Assembly (NCBI GenBank): GCA_001465935.1
Contig: LNKV01000025.1
Coordinates: forward strand, 205,609 to 269,608
From: Clarireedia homoeocarpa
Lineage: Eukaryota; Ascomycota; Leotiomycetes; Helotiales; Rutstroemiaceae
DNA: 64,000 bases
Direction of reading: 5' to 3'
Below, piece after piece: positions 53,866 to 64,000 of the stretch; positions within the stretch are counted from its first letter, which is position 1, and every line of letters starts with the position of its first letter. Made by a program: the position numbers and the translations under genes. Under the pieces are notes generated by a model that searched no databases, had not been told where the DNA came from, and worked only from the letters and a program-made list of their open reading frames with translations.

Positions 53866-54504
53866 GCCTAGCGCGCGACGAAGCGCGCGTACAAAAATAG
53901 AAACGCTCCCAGCAATCACAGCTGTCGCTGTTCGCGGCGGATTACGACTTGGGCGTGGCTGGTGTGGCTGGCGAAGAGTGCTGCTCGATGCGGCTTAGCC
54001 AAGCCTTGCTCTTGCACAAAACGGACATATCCGCAGGTATTGGGAAGATTCTACAGGAGACTAACCCCGATAATCCTAGTCGGCCTCCACGGCAGTGGCC
54101 CTCGGAGAGCCAGCGGAGCGTCATTAAGTGGCTTCTATGTTTCTATGTTTCTATGCAGGTACCATGTTGCTCACGAGATGAAACTAAGGCAGAGAAATGT
54201 TAGCAAAATGTTAGCAAAATATTAGCAAGATAACCAGCCAGCCTTACGAGATCGGGGACGCATCTCATCATCAAGCTCATGGTTAGTCGCTTAACAGCCG
54301 TATTAAACATTCCGATACAATGGTTGTTGCAGCTTCTCGGAATCGAAATGGGACCCAATCGCGGACCCCAATCCGTGGCTGCTGGTTGATTGCTGGTTGA
54401 TTGCTGGTTTCTGCTTAAATTAATTCGCAATCGGATCTTCCCGCAAATCTTGCATAAGCACACGCCCACCCCTTAGGTAAGTGTTTCCCGGGCCGGGTCG
54501 GCTA

Positions 54505-54595
54505 AACCTTGGAACCTTGGACCCTTGGAACCTTGAAACCTTGAAACCTTGAAACCTTGAAACCTTGAAACCTTGAAACCTTGAAACCTTGAAAC
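54505..54595. repeat. 8-bp minisatellite (AACCTTGA)n
   Basis: About eleven copies; the first three are the variants AACCTTGG/ACCCTTGG and the rest AACCTTGA. Confidence 0.92.
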
Positions 54596-54764
54596 CCAAA
54601 CAACCTCAGTCCAAACTCTCAGCTGAATCAACAACACCTGACCAGCCCCAACCAGCACCAACCATCTACCACCCACCACCCATCACCCATCACCCACCAC
54701 CCACCACCCACCACCTGCCACCTGCCACCTGCCACCCACCATCCATCAACCCCAACCTTAGATA

Positions 54765-55459
54765 ATGTACTCGCTGGCTACTCCCTCCCCCACATCCACC
54801 ACCATGAGTACCGACCTTCCCGCCTCAGCACTCTCACCCGATGTTTCCGCGCCCTCCATCCTCCGCTACATTCTTGGCTTCCTCCTCATCGGCGTCGCCT
54901 GGGGCTTCACAACGCCCTTCATCCGCGCCGCCGCGCGAACCCACCAACCGCCCACCCACCCCATCCTCTCCTCGCCCGCTGTCGCCAACAGCTTCGTGAA
55001 GAGGAAACTGTACGGCGCCTTTTTCGGCGTCGTCGATCTTTTGCGCAATCCGCGATATGCTATTCCCCTGGTGGTTAACCTAACGGGAAGTATTTGGTTC
55101 TTCTTGTTGATTGGACAAGCTGGTGAGTTTTTGATTTTTGCTCTTTTTTCTCCCTTCCTTTTAAAGAGACGAGACGGCATTTGAAGAGGGGCGATAGACA
55201 GGACAGGACAGGACAGGACAGGACTGATCAATCATCGTTAGAATTATCCCTCACCGTTCCCATCACCAACTCCCTTGCTTTCTTATTCACCGTACTCGGA
55301 GAATGGTGGGTAGAGAGAAAGGTGATCAGTCGTGGTGAGTTCCCTACTCGGCTTTTATAAAATTCAAACTGAAAGCTGATGGTTGCGCAAGATACGTGGA
55401 TTGGTATGATCCTATCATTGTGTGGTATTGCTCTTTGCGTACAGAGCAAGACGGGATGA
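54765..55459 (+). CDS. TMEM234-like small membrane protein
   Basis: Exons 54765..55122, 55242..55334 and 55392..55459 encode 172 aa. Four hydrophobic segments are seen: RYILGFLLIGVAWGFTTPFI, AIPLVVNLTGSIWFFLLIG, SLAFLFTVLGEWW and IGMILSLCGIALCV. Splicing gives IGQA-ELSLTVPITNSLAF and VISR-DTWIGMIL, both strong matches to the TMEM234 (UPF0546) pattern. Introns are 119 nt (with GGACA repeats) and 57 nt. A second in-frame ATG at 54804 (CACCATGAG) has the better context and may be the real start, giving 159 aa. The family resembles drug/metabolite transporters in fold; its function is unknown. Confidence 0.85.
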
Positions 55460-56168
55460 ATTAGCCAGTTGAACTAGATGGAGAAATGATGACTTTGGCA
55501 CTGCCCTTGTTCGAAACTTGTGGGGTAAGTTGTATTTTGTCTAGTTTGGGTTCTCTCAGCTTGACATTGGGTTTCTTGGTTGCCTACGCATTCAGCTGTT
55601 GTTGGTCCGGACTAAGTCCATATTAGTAAGGTTAGCATTCATGAGTTATGACGACATTTTTGCCCCAATCATATCTGTGAAACTTCTGTTTGTAATTACT
55701 ATTAGCAGAGTCCAGCTCTATGCTCCGACTCTACTCTATCGTCTGTCTCGTACAAGAGGTAAAAGAGACGACTAGACCACTAGGGTCAGTCAAATTCAAG
55801 ATGAACGCTAACTTCATGCTAAAGCCCTCCCAATTTTTGAAGACATAAGGAAATCCGTAACCATCCCACGCCTATGCCAAACCATTCAAACATTACTGCC
55901 GTTTCCCTATGAGACCATTGCTCAAACTCTCATCCATGCATTGTCGAGGTCCAACCTGAGCGATTATATTGGTACATCCTTCTCTTTCTCAAAACCTCGT
56001 GTTCAACTGCCGTAGTTTAACCATCCCCTGGACTTTTCTCTGGACCCCCAAAGTCCATAAGGCTGGGAAAGTCGGAAACTTCTCAACGTCTAGCTCTAAG
56101 CCATCTCTGTACATACCGGAGACTTGGGTCTTCATCCAACCATCGGCCAACGCTATAATCCGAAGTTC
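55460..56168. other. Intergenic, convergent 3' ends
   Basis: 709 bp. No gene, RNA or notable repeat is seen. Confidence 0.45.
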
Positions 56169-56974
56169 TTAAATCCGAATAGATGGCTTCATCTGTGATT
56201 GCGACCAATTCCTAGTAGATGGATCATCCATGTCAGCCGTTGTCTTTAGAGCCCATCCACTCACAAACTCGAGAAACTGAAACAGCTAAGAAAACCATGG
56301 CAAAGCCCCTTGCACGTGGGGAAAAACGGGAGAGAAGTGGAGAATACTTACAGCTCGCAACTGCACATCGCATGCAGTCAATTGTTCCGTGTGTCCTGCG
56401 TGTGGTCTTTCACCCTGCAATACCTGATCTCGGTAACCGATCCAACGCTGAGCTGCGGCCTGTCGTAGATAAATTTTCTGGGCTTCGTGACGGCGGGAAA
56501 AAGCATCAAGGTGAACTCTACTTGGGGTTAGCCCAATTCCGCGATAATGGTTCTCCCGGGAGTAATGAAATGAGAAGTAGAAAGACGTACTGCTGTAGCT
56601 CTGCCTTCGTTTGCTCTTCGGCTCCACCTCTTACACGTGGAACTCGAGTTTCAGCAGCACAATTTAGAATGTGTTGGCCGTCAAGTGAGCATTGACGGAG
56701 TGCTGCCCAACCCTCTGTGTAGTAATCATCGAGATTAGAAGGTTCAGTTGGGACGGCAGCGATGTAGTATTGAAGATTGCGGAAGTCGGAAAGAAGTTCT
56801 GCTACCCGCGCAGTTCGTTGGTCGTTCACTGAGCGTTGCATTAGTTAATGATGGGGTCAATGGGGACCAACGGGATGCAATTGTGTGCCAATTGGAAGCC
56901 GAGGAGGAATATATTTTCCGAGACAGCCATATTTTGTACGTGTGAAATAGCGTTGACTTACATCCGTCCGACAT
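56169..56974 (-). CDS. Hypothetical protein, unknown family
   Basis: Probable exons complement(56169..56276, 56352..56517, 56591..56828, 56962..56974) give 174 aa. The protein starts MSDGLNDQRTARVAELLSDF, continues NLQYYIAAVPTEPSNLDDYY and has a helical, Gln/Arg/Ala-rich middle (RQAAAQRWIGYRDQVLQGER). Three introns (133, 73 and 75 nt) have consensus ends and keep the frame. The last exon (FLEFVSGWALKTTADMDDPS to the TAA) is the least certain, because an alternative donor GTGAGT lies inside it. I recognise no domain. Coding quality of exons 2 and 3 is good, so a real gene is likely. Confidence 0.6.
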
Positions 56975-58567
56975 AGTGTATGAGTTCGAGACGAGAGTTG
57001 GTGGAGAGGGTTGGTAGTTTGCCCGGAGATGAGTCGAAAGGAAACGCGAAAGACTTGCTAAAGGGAATCAAGTGGAGACGATGGAGTAAATGAAAGAGAC
57101 TGTGCCGTTGGTGTCTTGGAATGATTGAAGCCATCTCGGCCGTTTATGAAGCTTTTCAATCTCAAGATCATGGTTGACGTCGATATTGGGACACATTGAC
57201 CATCCGGTCTAGGAAGTTCAAAGTGGCTGGCTAACGGGAAGAGCTCTCAGCCAGACAAGCCAATTCTCTGACTTCATTGGAAAGATGAGAATATTAGATG
57301 TCATTCGAGGTTACGCTCACGGTATGGGAAAGCCATTGTGTGCCCCACACGCCATCCGGGGATTTTTCTGATATGGATGTGTCGAGCTCAAAGCTAGTCT
57401 GGAAACCCTACCGAGCTGTAAGGGATGTGTAGTATCCAGTGAGAATATGCACAGCGGCAGTGAGTGATGCAGGCGGACATCAATCCAGATAGGAATGGAT
57501 TGGGATGAGATGTGGGTTATGAGTTTAGACGATTCTTGGGTGGGTTCAGATGGGTGTAGCACTACGGAGCAAGTTCTTCGTATGAGATGGGGTTGGTGCT
57601 TTGTGTTGCTGATCGGATGGTTGTGCTAGGCAGGCAAGGTGCATATCAGGTGCATATCAGGTGCATACCAGGTGAGTGTGGACTCTGCTGGGTCTGGCTG
57701 GGGCGGTAGAGCCGCTTCCAGGTGGCTCCTCGCGTGGTAAACAAGGATGGACCGGATTACACAACGCTAGGCATTCAGCGTCCATTGGCCGACCCGTCGA
57801 TCCTAAATCCACCACTCATCGTCGGCTAAAAACGCCAAAAGGGAAGCATCCATGTACTTGTCAGAACTGTCAGGGCTCACAAGTTGCCATTGCCCCCTGT
57901 GCCCCTGGCAACGCAGAGCCAATAGATCTGCTAGGTTTCTTGGAAATCAGTGAGGAGCTGAAGAATGTGCGATCTCACTTAGGACAAGCGGTGACTGCGC
58001 CTTTCCATACTTTTACTTGCTTGCCTGATCTTAGCCATGACTTTGGGAGATCGTCGCGCATCATCCGGTTTCCCAATACATCTCGGTATTCCCAATAAAC
58101 TGCTTTGGGCCCCCATCCCGTTGCTGCTTTGGGCTTCAATAATTGCCACTCCTGGTCTTATATTGGTTTGACACATCTGCGTGTAGGGCTGTGGACCCAG
58201 TTTGAGGATTTACTTGGTATGTTTACTCTGTCCGTACCTGCGCCTGCTCACACCCACCTGCATTCACCAATCTGGATTTCATCATCATCATCATCATGGT
58301 ACATCGTTGATTCATGTGCGTTTTCAGTCAAGCCACAGTAAGGCTATGTTTCGTTTCGCTTACCTCAAAAAACATTGAGACATTGAGGCTAAATGCACAT
58401 GCAGTATAATCGTACTTCAGACGTAAGATCTAGTACAACTCTTATCACACATTGAGTTTTCATCAAGAGCTGCCTATCGCGAATACATTCGCCGATGTTG
58501 CCGAAAATGCTATTTGTAATTGCCTCTCCTGAATATGTTGCCCCATTTCTGTAGTGGTGATTGGCAA
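56975..58567. other. Intergenic
   Basis: 1.6 kb without a supported gene. An 11-bp direct repeat (AGGTGCATATC x3) is at about 57638-57671 and an ATC trinucleotide run at about 58278-58297. A 140-codon plus frame at 57676-58098 has no family signal. Confidence 0.45.
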
Positions 58568-59675
58568 CTAGTCCTTCTCTGCAATTGCTTGCAACCTCTC
58601 GTCAATCTCATCTTCTGTCAAAGCTCTGAATCCTGGGTCGGTTCCTTCCTTGCCATCCTTTCTTGGGCCCCCAACAATACCAATCTCCAGTTCGCCTTTC
58701 TTGAAATCGACGCTGAGGACCGTGCTCAATGTTGTGATGCCTAGTTCCACTACGTCCTCCCAGCTTCCTTCCGCACAATCCTTGTTCTTGAGCTTTTTCT
58801 CCAAATGATTGAATGCCTCTTGCTGTTTCGGACCCGACGCTGTTGCTTTGTAACCGGTGTAGTAACCTGCCGGGTCACATTTATACAATTGGGGGCCAAA
58901 TTCGGAATCCAGTGATATCAACGTGGTTGCAACACCATACGGTCTCATGTATGCCTAAACAAGTTCCTAGTTAGCAAGATGTGTACAGTACCAATGCCGG
59001 ATCCCTTGGGCGCTCGGATTAGGTAGGCTTACTCTCTGGGTATAGACCTGGCTGATATTGGCGATCCTCTTTGCCAGGGCATCACAGGGCATCTCGTATC
59101 CAAACTTATATCTGAACTCGGCGGCTTCACCAATAGCTCTTTGAACGGAGGCTCTTGCATCTGCAATAGAACCTGTCATGACGCATCCTACGGATGGCGA
59201 CAATTGGAAAATGTGGGAGACGGATGATGGATCGATGAGCTTATCCTATACGAAACATCAATATATTAGTTTGGAACTTGAAATAGAATCTGGGAGAGAG
59301 TGTCGTACGGGGACCTTCTTTTGGGACAACACAACAGCGCAATCCTTTCCTCGGATGCCTACCGACATGATATTCGCAGCGGTGATAGCTTTGAATGCAT
59401 ATTCTATCCTCGCATGAACGTAGTTAGCATACCAACCAGTGTGTATGTGGTGTTGGATGGGTGTATCGATAGATCGTCAAGCTGAAGATCCTACGAATCC
59501 CATGGCTTTAGTTGATCTAAATGGGTATATGCGTACCGACTTGGTATAATCTTCCTTGATCAGAGAAGATCGTGATATGTCTATCATAGCCTGCACTGCC
59601 TATTCGGAAGCTATGTTAGCTAGAGCTCTTTTTCAAGCTTGTCGAGGTGGGCGCGAGAAAGAACATACCCGACAT
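58568..59675 (-). CDS. SCL1: 20S proteasome subunit alpha-1
   Basis: Five exons, complement(58568..58954, 59034..59245, 59309..59403, 59537..59600, 59669..59675), total 255 codons (254 aa), close to the yeast protein. The first coding exon is 7 nt (ATGTCGG); splicing gives MSGSAGYDRHITIFSDQGRL, then YQVEYAFKAITAANIMSVGI, the alpha-subunit N-terminal signature. Further hallmarks are RGKDCAVVLSQKKVPDKLID, EAAEFRYKFGYEMPCDALAK and DPAGYYTGYKATASGPKQQE, the last specific to the alpha-1 (PSMA6) type. Introns are 68, 133, 63 and 79 nt. It forms the outer ring of the 20S core and has no catalytic residue. It is divergent from the WKF-domain gene. Confidence 0.96.
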
Positions 59676-60123
59676 CTCGAATTCGTCAGCGAAAGGGTAT
59701 TTTTGGTATCTGTGAAGGAAGGCGGGGTCGTATGATGAGAGCGACGTAACAGTCTCAAAGGGAATGGGTATTGTAGGTTCGATGGAGGATGTTGATGTTG
59801 TTGAGTTCTTGAAGTTCAGATGTTCATGTACGAGAACCTTAGACCATTACACGCGGAGCTTGAAGCCTGGAACAACTAAAACGTAGAGGTAAGGTTGTGA
59901 TGGATTAAAGTGGTTTAGCGCCGGGACTAAAAGCGGCGGGTTATCTTATCGATGAAAAAAATATCAAATGTCGAAACTAAAGATTCTATCGTGTTTCAAT
60001 TGAAGGTTGTTCTTGCATGCTTTTTCTTTTTGCAATTGTTTACCCCGGAACACCTTGCGACGTGTAAATCTCACTTTGTGCATCTGCAAGCTGCAGATTC
60101 TCAAGATTTACGAACCTCTCATC
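59676..60123. promoter_or_regulatory. Divergent promoter, SCL1 / WKF-domain gene
   Basis: 448 bp between two 5' ends. A GC-rich AGCGCCGGGAC..AGCGGCGGG segment lies at about 59918-59940. No known proteasome box is evident. Confidence 0.45.
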
Positions 60124-61503
60124 ATGACACCCTCACCTCCCGCGAGTGGAGATGCGCCACGAATCCCCTCATGGAAACGATTAGGCTTAAAATTGAAGTC
60201 GGCTCAAAATTCCCCAGATCAAATTCCTCAGCTCCCCTCCATTGAATCATCGAAAGCTACTGAAACATCAAATAAGAAAAGACAGAGAAATTCCGACCAC
60301 GGCCTATCCGTTAAGAAGCCGCGCAACTCTGATTCCCTTCCTCTTCCAGAACCACCACGATCATCCATTATCGGCACAACGACGCCGAAACTTTCACGAA
60401 AGAAATCAGTTACCTTTACTCCCGACACCAAATCACAGGATGGTGATAGCATAAAGCAATTGTTTCTAGGCTGGGTCGCAGAACAAAAAGCGCAAGACGA
60501 ATTCTACGCAAGTGTGACGAATCAAGCGTTTGATACTCCGCTACCACCAAAAGTTGAAGAGCAGTTCGATACTACACTTCCTGAAAGCGAGCGAAGAGTA
60601 AAGAGAGTGAAGAAAGCAAACACAGAACCAGAGACCCAGAATGATGGTGATGCGAAAAAACCGAAGTCCAAGAAATCGGCAAAAAAGTCAAAAATAACGA
60701 AACCAAATACCTCTCGTCCATTTCTTGCATACTTGAGGCACTATCACGAATCGCGCGATACGTGGAAGTTCAACAAGAACCACCAAAATCATCTGCTGAA
60801 ACACGCTTTCGACCTTGACATTATCCCATCCGATCATACCCATCTACTTTACGAGTACGTTCGAAGTCTACAAGGTGGTGTAAGAACCAGGCTTCGAGAC
60901 GCTGCACTAGCAATAAAGGTGAAAGATCAAGAAGACGGGATTGAAGGATTTCCAGCAAATATGTCAGATAAAAATAAGAGACAGAGAGAGTACGACGTGG
61001 CTATGGATGAGTATGTTGCGACGATGACAGCCGCCGGTGCATCATCTCGTCTTGGGTATGAAGAAGGAGTACTCATGGGTTTGTCGGACTCTGCAATGAG
61101 TGCAAGAGTGGCTAAACGGATGAGATCGGAGCAAATACTGGCAGAATTAGGATCTTCGTCTTCTGATGATACAGCAGAAACGCAAACCACGGAAACTGAA
61201 TCTGTGGTCACAGATGGCGAGAAACGACTACGACTGAATGATGGTAGTACCCACAAGATCGGCCGGAGACGAAAACAACGAACACTTGCCGATGTTGACA
61301 ATTCAAGCTCCTCGTCTGACTCAAGTAGTAACTCGGATGACAGCAGCTCGGAGGACGAATCATCGGCACCGGGAGATTCTTCCGGCGATTCTACCTCCAG
61401 TTCTTCGAGTAGCTCCTCGGATTCTGATAGCGACGACGAAGAATCGTCTAGTGATGATTCGACGAGTAGCAGTGAGAGCGATGATACTGATGGGATTGCA
61501 TAG
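60124..61503 (+). CDS. WKF-domain protein with acidic poly-Ser tail
   Basis: A single exon encodes 459 aa. The N-terminal ~210 residues are basic and Ser/Pro-rich, with several Lys clusters (KKPKSKKSAKKSK) suited to nuclear/nucleolar targeting. The WKF domain (C7orf50-like) is seen as RDTWKFNKNHQNHLLKHAFD, followed by HTHLLYEYVRSLQGGVRTRL. After it come MSDKNKRQREYDVAMDEYVA and GLSDSAMSARVAKRMRSEQI, then an extreme Ser/Asp/Glu tail of about 75 residues. The start at 60124 (ATCATGACA) is used; the frame upstream has no better ATG. WKF proteins are thought to act in ribosome biogenesis; the role here is inferred. Confidence 0.87.
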   Translation: MTPSPPASGDAPRIPSWKRLGLKLKSAQNSPDQIPQLPSIESSKATETSNKKRQRNSDHGLSVKKPRNSDSLPLPEPPRSSIIGTTTPKLSRKKSVTFTPDTKSQDGDSIKQLFLGWVAEQKAQDEFYASVTNQAFDTPLPPKVEEQFDTTLPESERRVKRVKKANTEPETQNDGDAKKPKSKKSAKKSKITKPNTSRPFLAYLRHYHESRDTWKFNKNHQNHLLKHAFDLDIIPSDHTHLLYEYVRSLQGGVRTRLRDAALAIKVKDQEDGIEGFPANMSDKNKRQREYDVAMDEYVATMTAAGASSRLGYEEGVLMGLSDSAMSARVAKRMRSEQILAELGSSSSDDTAETQTTETESVVTDGEKRLRLNDGSTHKIGRRRKQRTLADVDNSSSSSDSSSNSDDSSSEDESSAPGDSSGDSTSSSSSSSSDSDSDDEESSSDDSTSSSESDDTDGIA

Positions 61504-62479
61504 TAAAGAAGTGAAAAAAGGGGCAATGAGTGGTGACTAGACGTGTGTAGATTCTAGCATTCTAGCATTCTAGCATTCTAGCATTCTAGCGACAAAAACA
61601 AAATACAGTGCTTTTGCATAATACTGCAAGACGTTGTACCCATAGCTAAAATTATTCCTCGTGCTGTATCACGCTATTTCGGATTTGATACTCGTCTCAA
61701 TGTCTGCTTGGATGCCGGCCGCCAATCATCACTTTTTCTATGCATGACTTCTCTTATCAAAACCACCGCTCCATGCGCCTCGCCTCGCCCCATATGCAAT
61801 CACATCTTAGTTTGTGCGCGTGATGAGCCTTAAGGCCTTCCAACTCTAGCTTTAACCCCCCAACTCCTCCACTCGCTCTAGTTCTCGACATCCACTTTTC
61901 ATCGTCAACCAATCAATGGTCTTGAATGTACCAAGTTTCGAAGAATCCCATTAACCAGCTACCACGCGTGCCAAGGTAGATATGCACAACGCCATCATCG
62001 GCTGTCATTCCATCCCACGAAAAACCGAGATATAACGGAAGTTATGATACAACATTAATTTTCACCGCCCGTTCAAACAATAAAATCCCGCATAAACCTC
62101 GTGAACGTGGAACGATATCCACGGAGCACTGTAACTGTGCAGTGTGTGCTTGGCCACGAACCGGAAGCTTAGATCAACAGAATTCAAAGGAACGGAAACA
62201 GCTTGTTTAGGCAGGTAAGGTGAGCCGTGCACACGTTTCTCTGCACTGTGCAATCTTACACCACTAACACCTTTACAACTCCCAACCCCTCATTCTACGA
62301 ATTGTCCAAGGAAAAATCTTATCTCTTGCCAATACCATAATAATACGGTAACTCCTTCGCCAAAGTGAGCGGATTGTTTTTTTTTTTAATCTCTTACACG
62401 GGCGTTCGAGGTTACCGTTCTTTGGGATTCAACGGCGAGGAGGATTCCAGGCACTGAACTGTCTTGACGCTACGATACA
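61504..62479. other. Intergenic
   Basis: 976 bp. It has an 8-bp minisatellite at 61551..61590, a T-run near 62379 and no supported gene. Confidence 0.5.
61551..61590. repeat. 8-bp minisatellite (ATTCTAGC)x5
   Basis: Five perfect copies. The reverse complement GCTAGAAT is one base longer than the GCTAGAT unit at 53831..53865. Confidence 0.9.
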
Positions 62480-63223
62480 ATGACGAGAGTTATTGTTTAC
62501 AGCGCCGCTCTGGTGGCGTTTATCGCTGGTAAGGCACTTGTCGCTTCTTCCTCTGCGGCGTCGATCATAATAAGAAGGATTAATTGCTAACCATGGCGAC
62601 TGTCACTCACAGCAACGGCGATGACGTTCACATCCATTTTCATTCCAGACTGGATAACGTGGGATGTAGCAACCCCGGGCGGAGGCCATGTCACCAAGAC
62701 GATTGGTCTTCACCGCAGCTACAACTCGCTGACGAATCGATATTCGCATTTCCCACAAGACGAGGATTGTCGAGGGCCAGATAGAGGATTCTGTTCGATG
62801 TGGAGATCTGTAGGCTTCTTGATGTCGTTCGCGGCGGTCTTGGAATTAGTTACACTAGTGGCTTATGTTGTGATCATCCTGGGAGGGAAGCAAAAGAGGG
62901 AGACGGGATGGAAAGTCCTCTGCTTCATGCTTGTATTGGTTGGAGTGGTGCAGGCAGCGAGTATGAGTATTGTGGTATGTTGTATTAAGGGACTGGATGG
63001 TGAAGGGCAATGGCTAATGACTAGAAATTAGGCATACCTTTACGACAACGATGAACAATTCTTCCCCGGTTGGAAGTTGGATAAGGGATGGATCCTTTGC
63101 ACCGTTAGTTGGTGCATTGCTATTGTATCCGCTGGATTCATCTCGATTTCTGCGTATGCCTTCCCTCCTGAAGCTGGCTACGAACTCATACCCAGTGAAC
63201 GATACGGAGGAATCTCTGGATAA
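62480..63223 (+). CDS. Four-TM claudin-like / SUR7-type membrane protein
   Basis: Exons 62480..62528, 62613..62974 and 63032..63223 total 201 codons (200 aa). The start MTRVIVYSAALVAFIA joins through an 84-nt intron to ATAMTFTSIFIPDWITWDVA, a claudin-like first helix and the W-containing extracellular loop. A cysteine pair follows (DEDCRGPDRGFCSMW). Helices 2 and 3 are SFAAVLELVTLVAYVVIIL and VLCFMLVLVGVVQAASMSIV. The 57-nt second intron leads into AYLYDNDEQFFPGWKLDKGW and helix 4 (VSWCIAIVSAGFISISAY). The protein ends PSERYGGISG. Such proteins mark membrane or eisosome domains or are pH-sensing; the exact role is not clear. Confidence 0.87.
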
Positions 63224-63750
63224 GCCATTACAACACGTCTACGGCTCTAGTATTCTGAACTTTTTCTGTCGGTTTCTATACGACCCCACAATACAGTATG
63301 GTTCTTTGCAAGGTGATATGGGTGGAAATGGGTTGGTTTTCTTCTGCATGATTATGATGACGATGATATCTTGGGCTGGAGCATTTGGAGTGGCTGTATG
63401 AATGAATCTATGCGTATATGATTGATGGATTTTTAATGTAATGCATACATGCTCCAAGCTTGGGCAGTTAGAATGTCCAAATCACTTTTACTTTAAGTTC
63501 TCGTTCGCGATTCTTTTTGGATGTCTAGGACATTACATCTCGATCAACTTTCCAAAAGCAATTCTGTCCACCGCGCGAGCCACCTTACGTCACTCGTACG
63601 TAGTCCATCTTACACTGACGGCAGCTAGTAGCACTGGCTCAATCCTGGCTAAGTCAGTCTTGAACTCTAAATAACTACCAACTTCGCTCTTAACATTGTG
63701 CTGCGAAACCAACTGCTCAGCATGTCGTATGTCCTTACAACCTCCAGTTC
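63224..63750. other. Intergenic
   Basis: 527 bp between two 3' ends. Nothing is recognised. Confidence 0.4.
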
Positions 63751-64000
63751 TCATCCCCCCTGATCCACATCCCAAAATTCGGCTTCCCCGTCAACTTTTT
63801 CCTGTACCCGCTGTATCACTTTCCCTCCTCTTTTCCCCTCTCGCTCCCATATACCATTTTCAGCAAGCACAACCAACTTATTCGCTGCACACTTGACGAT
63901 ATCATCTAATGTCAGCTCTATGCCACCTCTCCCATTCAACATGAGAATCATCATTATGTATGCACGATGCCGAGATGTGGTGAGCTCTCGTTCAACTAAC
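63751..64000 (-). CDS. 3' end of an unknown gene (runs off the window)
   Basis: The minus-strand frame is open from the window edge to TGA at 63751. It reads MMILMLNGRGGIELTLDDIV, then KCAANKLVVLAENGIWERE and a charged tail ending EAEFWDVDQGG. The pattern is protein-like and without introns in this stretch, but I recognise no family. It could also be chance. Confidence 0.4.
   Translation of the reverse strand, partial: LVERELTTSRHRAYIMMILMLNGRGGIELTLDDIVKCAANKLVVLAENGIWEREGKRGGKVIQRVQEKVDGEAEFWDVDQGG

Larger units (their letters stand above)
52646..54764. other. Gene-free zone dense in simple repeats
   Basis: 2.1 kb without a supported gene. It contains TTCGAC hexamers, a 24-T run, ACGGTTACGACAC repeats (about 53373-53404), GCTAGAT, CTATGTTT, AAATGTTAGC and TTGCTGG direct repeats, a long 8-bp minisatellite and a CCCACCA tract. 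It separates the C2 gene and the TMEM234-like gene. Confidence 0.6.

Noticed and set aside
57676..58098. Plus-strand frame of 140 codons
   Set aside because: No homology pattern, no exon context and an unlikely composition; treated as chance.
63051..63401. Plus-strand frame of 116 codons overlapping the claudin-like gene
   Set aside because: The spliced frame through exon 3 (63032..63223) gives the expected fourth helix, so this one is a shadow.

Overview
The window is nuclear DNA of a filamentous ascomycete (Pezizomycotina). Its genes carry short introns, mostly 47-84 nt, with GT..AG ends. It has single-copy eukaryotic housekeeping genes (mediator, U3 processome, proteasome, mitochondrial GTPase) and a secondary-metabolism block. 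Its two transposase relics are damaged almost only by TAG stops at codons expected to be Gln or Trp, the mark of repeat-induced point mutation (RIP). A leotiomycete is my guess, from general protein flavour only.

Region 1 (1-22.9 kb) is a candidate biosynthetic gene cluster. It holds a truncated P450, a Zn2Cys6 regulator, an FAD amine/amino-acid oxidase diverging from an EasF/EgtD-type N-methyltransferase, a 6.4 kb single-exon NRPS, an NmrA-like reductase, a SnoaL-like protein, a DUF1772 (anthrone-oxygenase-like) membrane protein, a second P450 and an FAD monooxygenase. No PKS or prenyltransferase is visible, and the left edge runs off the window. The NRPS is unusual: A(degenerate)-C-A-T-C-T(degenerate), with one intact carrier domain. 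A plausible scheme, by inference, is that the NRPS activates one amino acid, the methyltransferase N-methylates an amine, the FAD oxidase oxidises the N-methylamine (possibly for ring closure), and the P450s and flavoenzymes decorate the product.

Region 2 (23.8-30.5 kb) holds a 1.46 kb Tc1/mariner-type element with perfect 31-bp inverted repeats and a RIP-killed transposase, tandem repeats, a JmjC gene, a decayed alpha/beta-hydrolase pseudogene and a doubtful small gene.

Region 3 (31-44 kb) is mainly housekeeping: MED4, a TM9SF/EMP70 protein, LCP5/neuroguidin, a secreted Cys-rich NlpC/P60 protein with a 7-nt internal exon, a Baeyer-Villiger-type monooxygenase and the Obg GTPase MTG2.

Region 4 (45.1-48.1 kb) is a 1.85 kb pogo/Fot1-type element with perfect 65-bp inverted repeats and TA target duplication, also RIP-killed, next to the relic of a small secreted-protein gene.

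Region 5 (49.3-64 kb) holds a large C2-domain protein with proline-directed repeats, a 2.1 kb zone dense in simple repeats, a TMEM234-like protein, an unknown gene, proteasome alpha-1 (SCL1), a WKF-domain protein with an acidic Ser tail, a four-TM claudin-like protein and the 3' end of a further gene. All exon structures were read by eye from splice consensus, frame and family fit; no transcript data were available.
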